Assembly (NCBI RefSeq): GCF_001440395.1
Contig: NZ_LLXZ01000138.1
Location: 1 to 64,000, forward strand
Origin: Bradyrhizobium jicamae
GTDB taxonomy: Bacteria; Pseudomonadota; Alphaproteobacteria; Rhizobiales; Xanthobacteraceae
Direction of reading: 5' to 3'
DNA length: 64,000 nucleotides
Under the pieces are notes generated by a model. The model saw only the letters and a program-made list of their open reading frames with translations. It searched no databases and was not told where the DNA came from. The position numbers and the translations under genes are program-made. Within the stretch, counting starts at the first letter, position 1, and each line of letters starts with the position of its first letter. This document shows, in pieces, positions 63,702 through 64,000 of the stretch.

Positions 63702-64000
63702 CTACTCCCCCAACACCGCATTCAATCGATCGCGCAACGCGACGATCTCGTTCTTCATCGTCACGAGCTCACCGACCGAACAGGCTGACGCCGCCAGGAT
63801 CGATTGCGGCACGGCTCTCGCCTTCTCCCGCAGCGACTCGCCCTTCGCCGTCAGCGCGATCAGCACCTGGCGCTCGTCCTCCGTGCTGCGGGTTCGCTTG
63901 ATGAGGTCGGCGGCCTCCAGGCGCTTGAGCAGCGGCGTCAGCGTGCCGGAATCCAGGAACAGCCGCTCGCCGATATCCTTCACGGCGACGCCGTCGCGCT
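63702..64000 (-). CDS. MarR family regulator, OhrR-like (5' end outside window)
   Basis: C-terminal 98 residues of a MarR-type repressor; the gene starts beyond the window. The recognition helix and wing read VKDIGERLFLDSGTLTPLLK and RLEAADLIKRTRSTEDERQV, and the end has SLREKARAVPQS. These sequences look like OhrR, the organic peroxide sensor that represses ohr. The reactive Cys near residue 20 would lie outside the window, so OhrR is inferred from the DNA-binding part only. A Cys in ASACSVGEL is present here. Confidence 0.82.
   Translation of the reverse strand, partial: RDGVAVKDIGERLFLDSGTLTPLLKRLEAADLIKRTRSTEDERQVLIALTAKGESLREKARAVPQSILAASACSVGELVTMKNEIVALRDRLNAVLGE

Overview
The window is a gene-dense, GC-rich chromosomal segment of an alphaproteobacterium in the order Rhizobiales, most likely Bradyrhizobium or a close relative in the Bradyrhizobiaceae. 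The best single marker is the Irr protein: its heme motif GCPWHD puts Cys at residue 29 and its His cluster at 117-119, at 163 residues, as described for Bradyrhizobium japonicum Irr. Other pointers are AddAB instead of RecBCD, a DivL-type kinase with Tyr in place of the phosphoacceptor His, a class II EPSP synthase, an AccD without the zinc cysteines, and palindromic intergenic repeats of the rhizobial type. I see no transposase, integrase, phage gene or CRISPR array. This is core chromosome with small accessory insertions.

Layout. 1-6.5 kb: translation and RNA operon infB(partial)-rbfA-truB-rpsO-pnp. 6.7-10.8 kb: oxidative stress block (exported superoxide dismutase, katG with divergent oxyR). 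10.8-16.0 kb: accessory stretch (Bug-type binding protein, a frameshifted autotransporter, GNAT, secreted unknown protein, GST). 16.1-20.0 kb: unsaturated fatty acid operon fabA-fabB-fabV divergent from irr. 20.1-30 kb: scattered single genes (SH3 protein, hydroxyacid dehydrogenase, unknown protein with a tandem duplication, LysR/aldo-keto reductase pair, MoeB-like, peptidoglycan-binding/protease-like protein, gamma-glutamyltransferase, orphan ParA). 30-36 kb: GNAT-mutM divergent from ubiE-ubiB, then coaBC-dut. 36-41.3 kb: divL, tsaE-amgK fusion, pilZ, murU-like. 41.6-48.7 kb: addB-addA-trxA. 48.8-55 kb: phosphoesterase, and the trpF-trpB-trpA-accD-folC run. 55-63 kb: lapA-like, ihfB, sppA, rpsA, cmk, aroA, with a Bug-type gene and a tiny exported peptide inserted on the other strand. 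63-64 kb: TIGR02300-type acidic protein, tRNA-Ala(GGC), and a partial OhrR-like regulator.

The most striking feature is at 33.9-35.4 kb. The CoaBC enzyme of coenzyme A synthesis carries an N-terminal ribbon-helix-helix domain that closely resembles the FitA/VapB antitoxin. A perfect 13+1+13 bp palindrome sits between ubiB and this gene and resembles the FitA operator half-site. Together they suggest a metabolic enzyme that binds its own promoter. No toxin gene is adjacent.

Other points: four GANTC (CcrM) sites within 66 bp upstream of divL; a long two-part hairpin in the pnp leader whose arm can also pair next to the start codon; a one-base deletion separating signal peptide and body of the autotransporter; a peptidoglycan recycling pair (AmgK, MurU) tied to TsaE and a PilZ protein; and several families of intergenic inverted repeats, one present three times.
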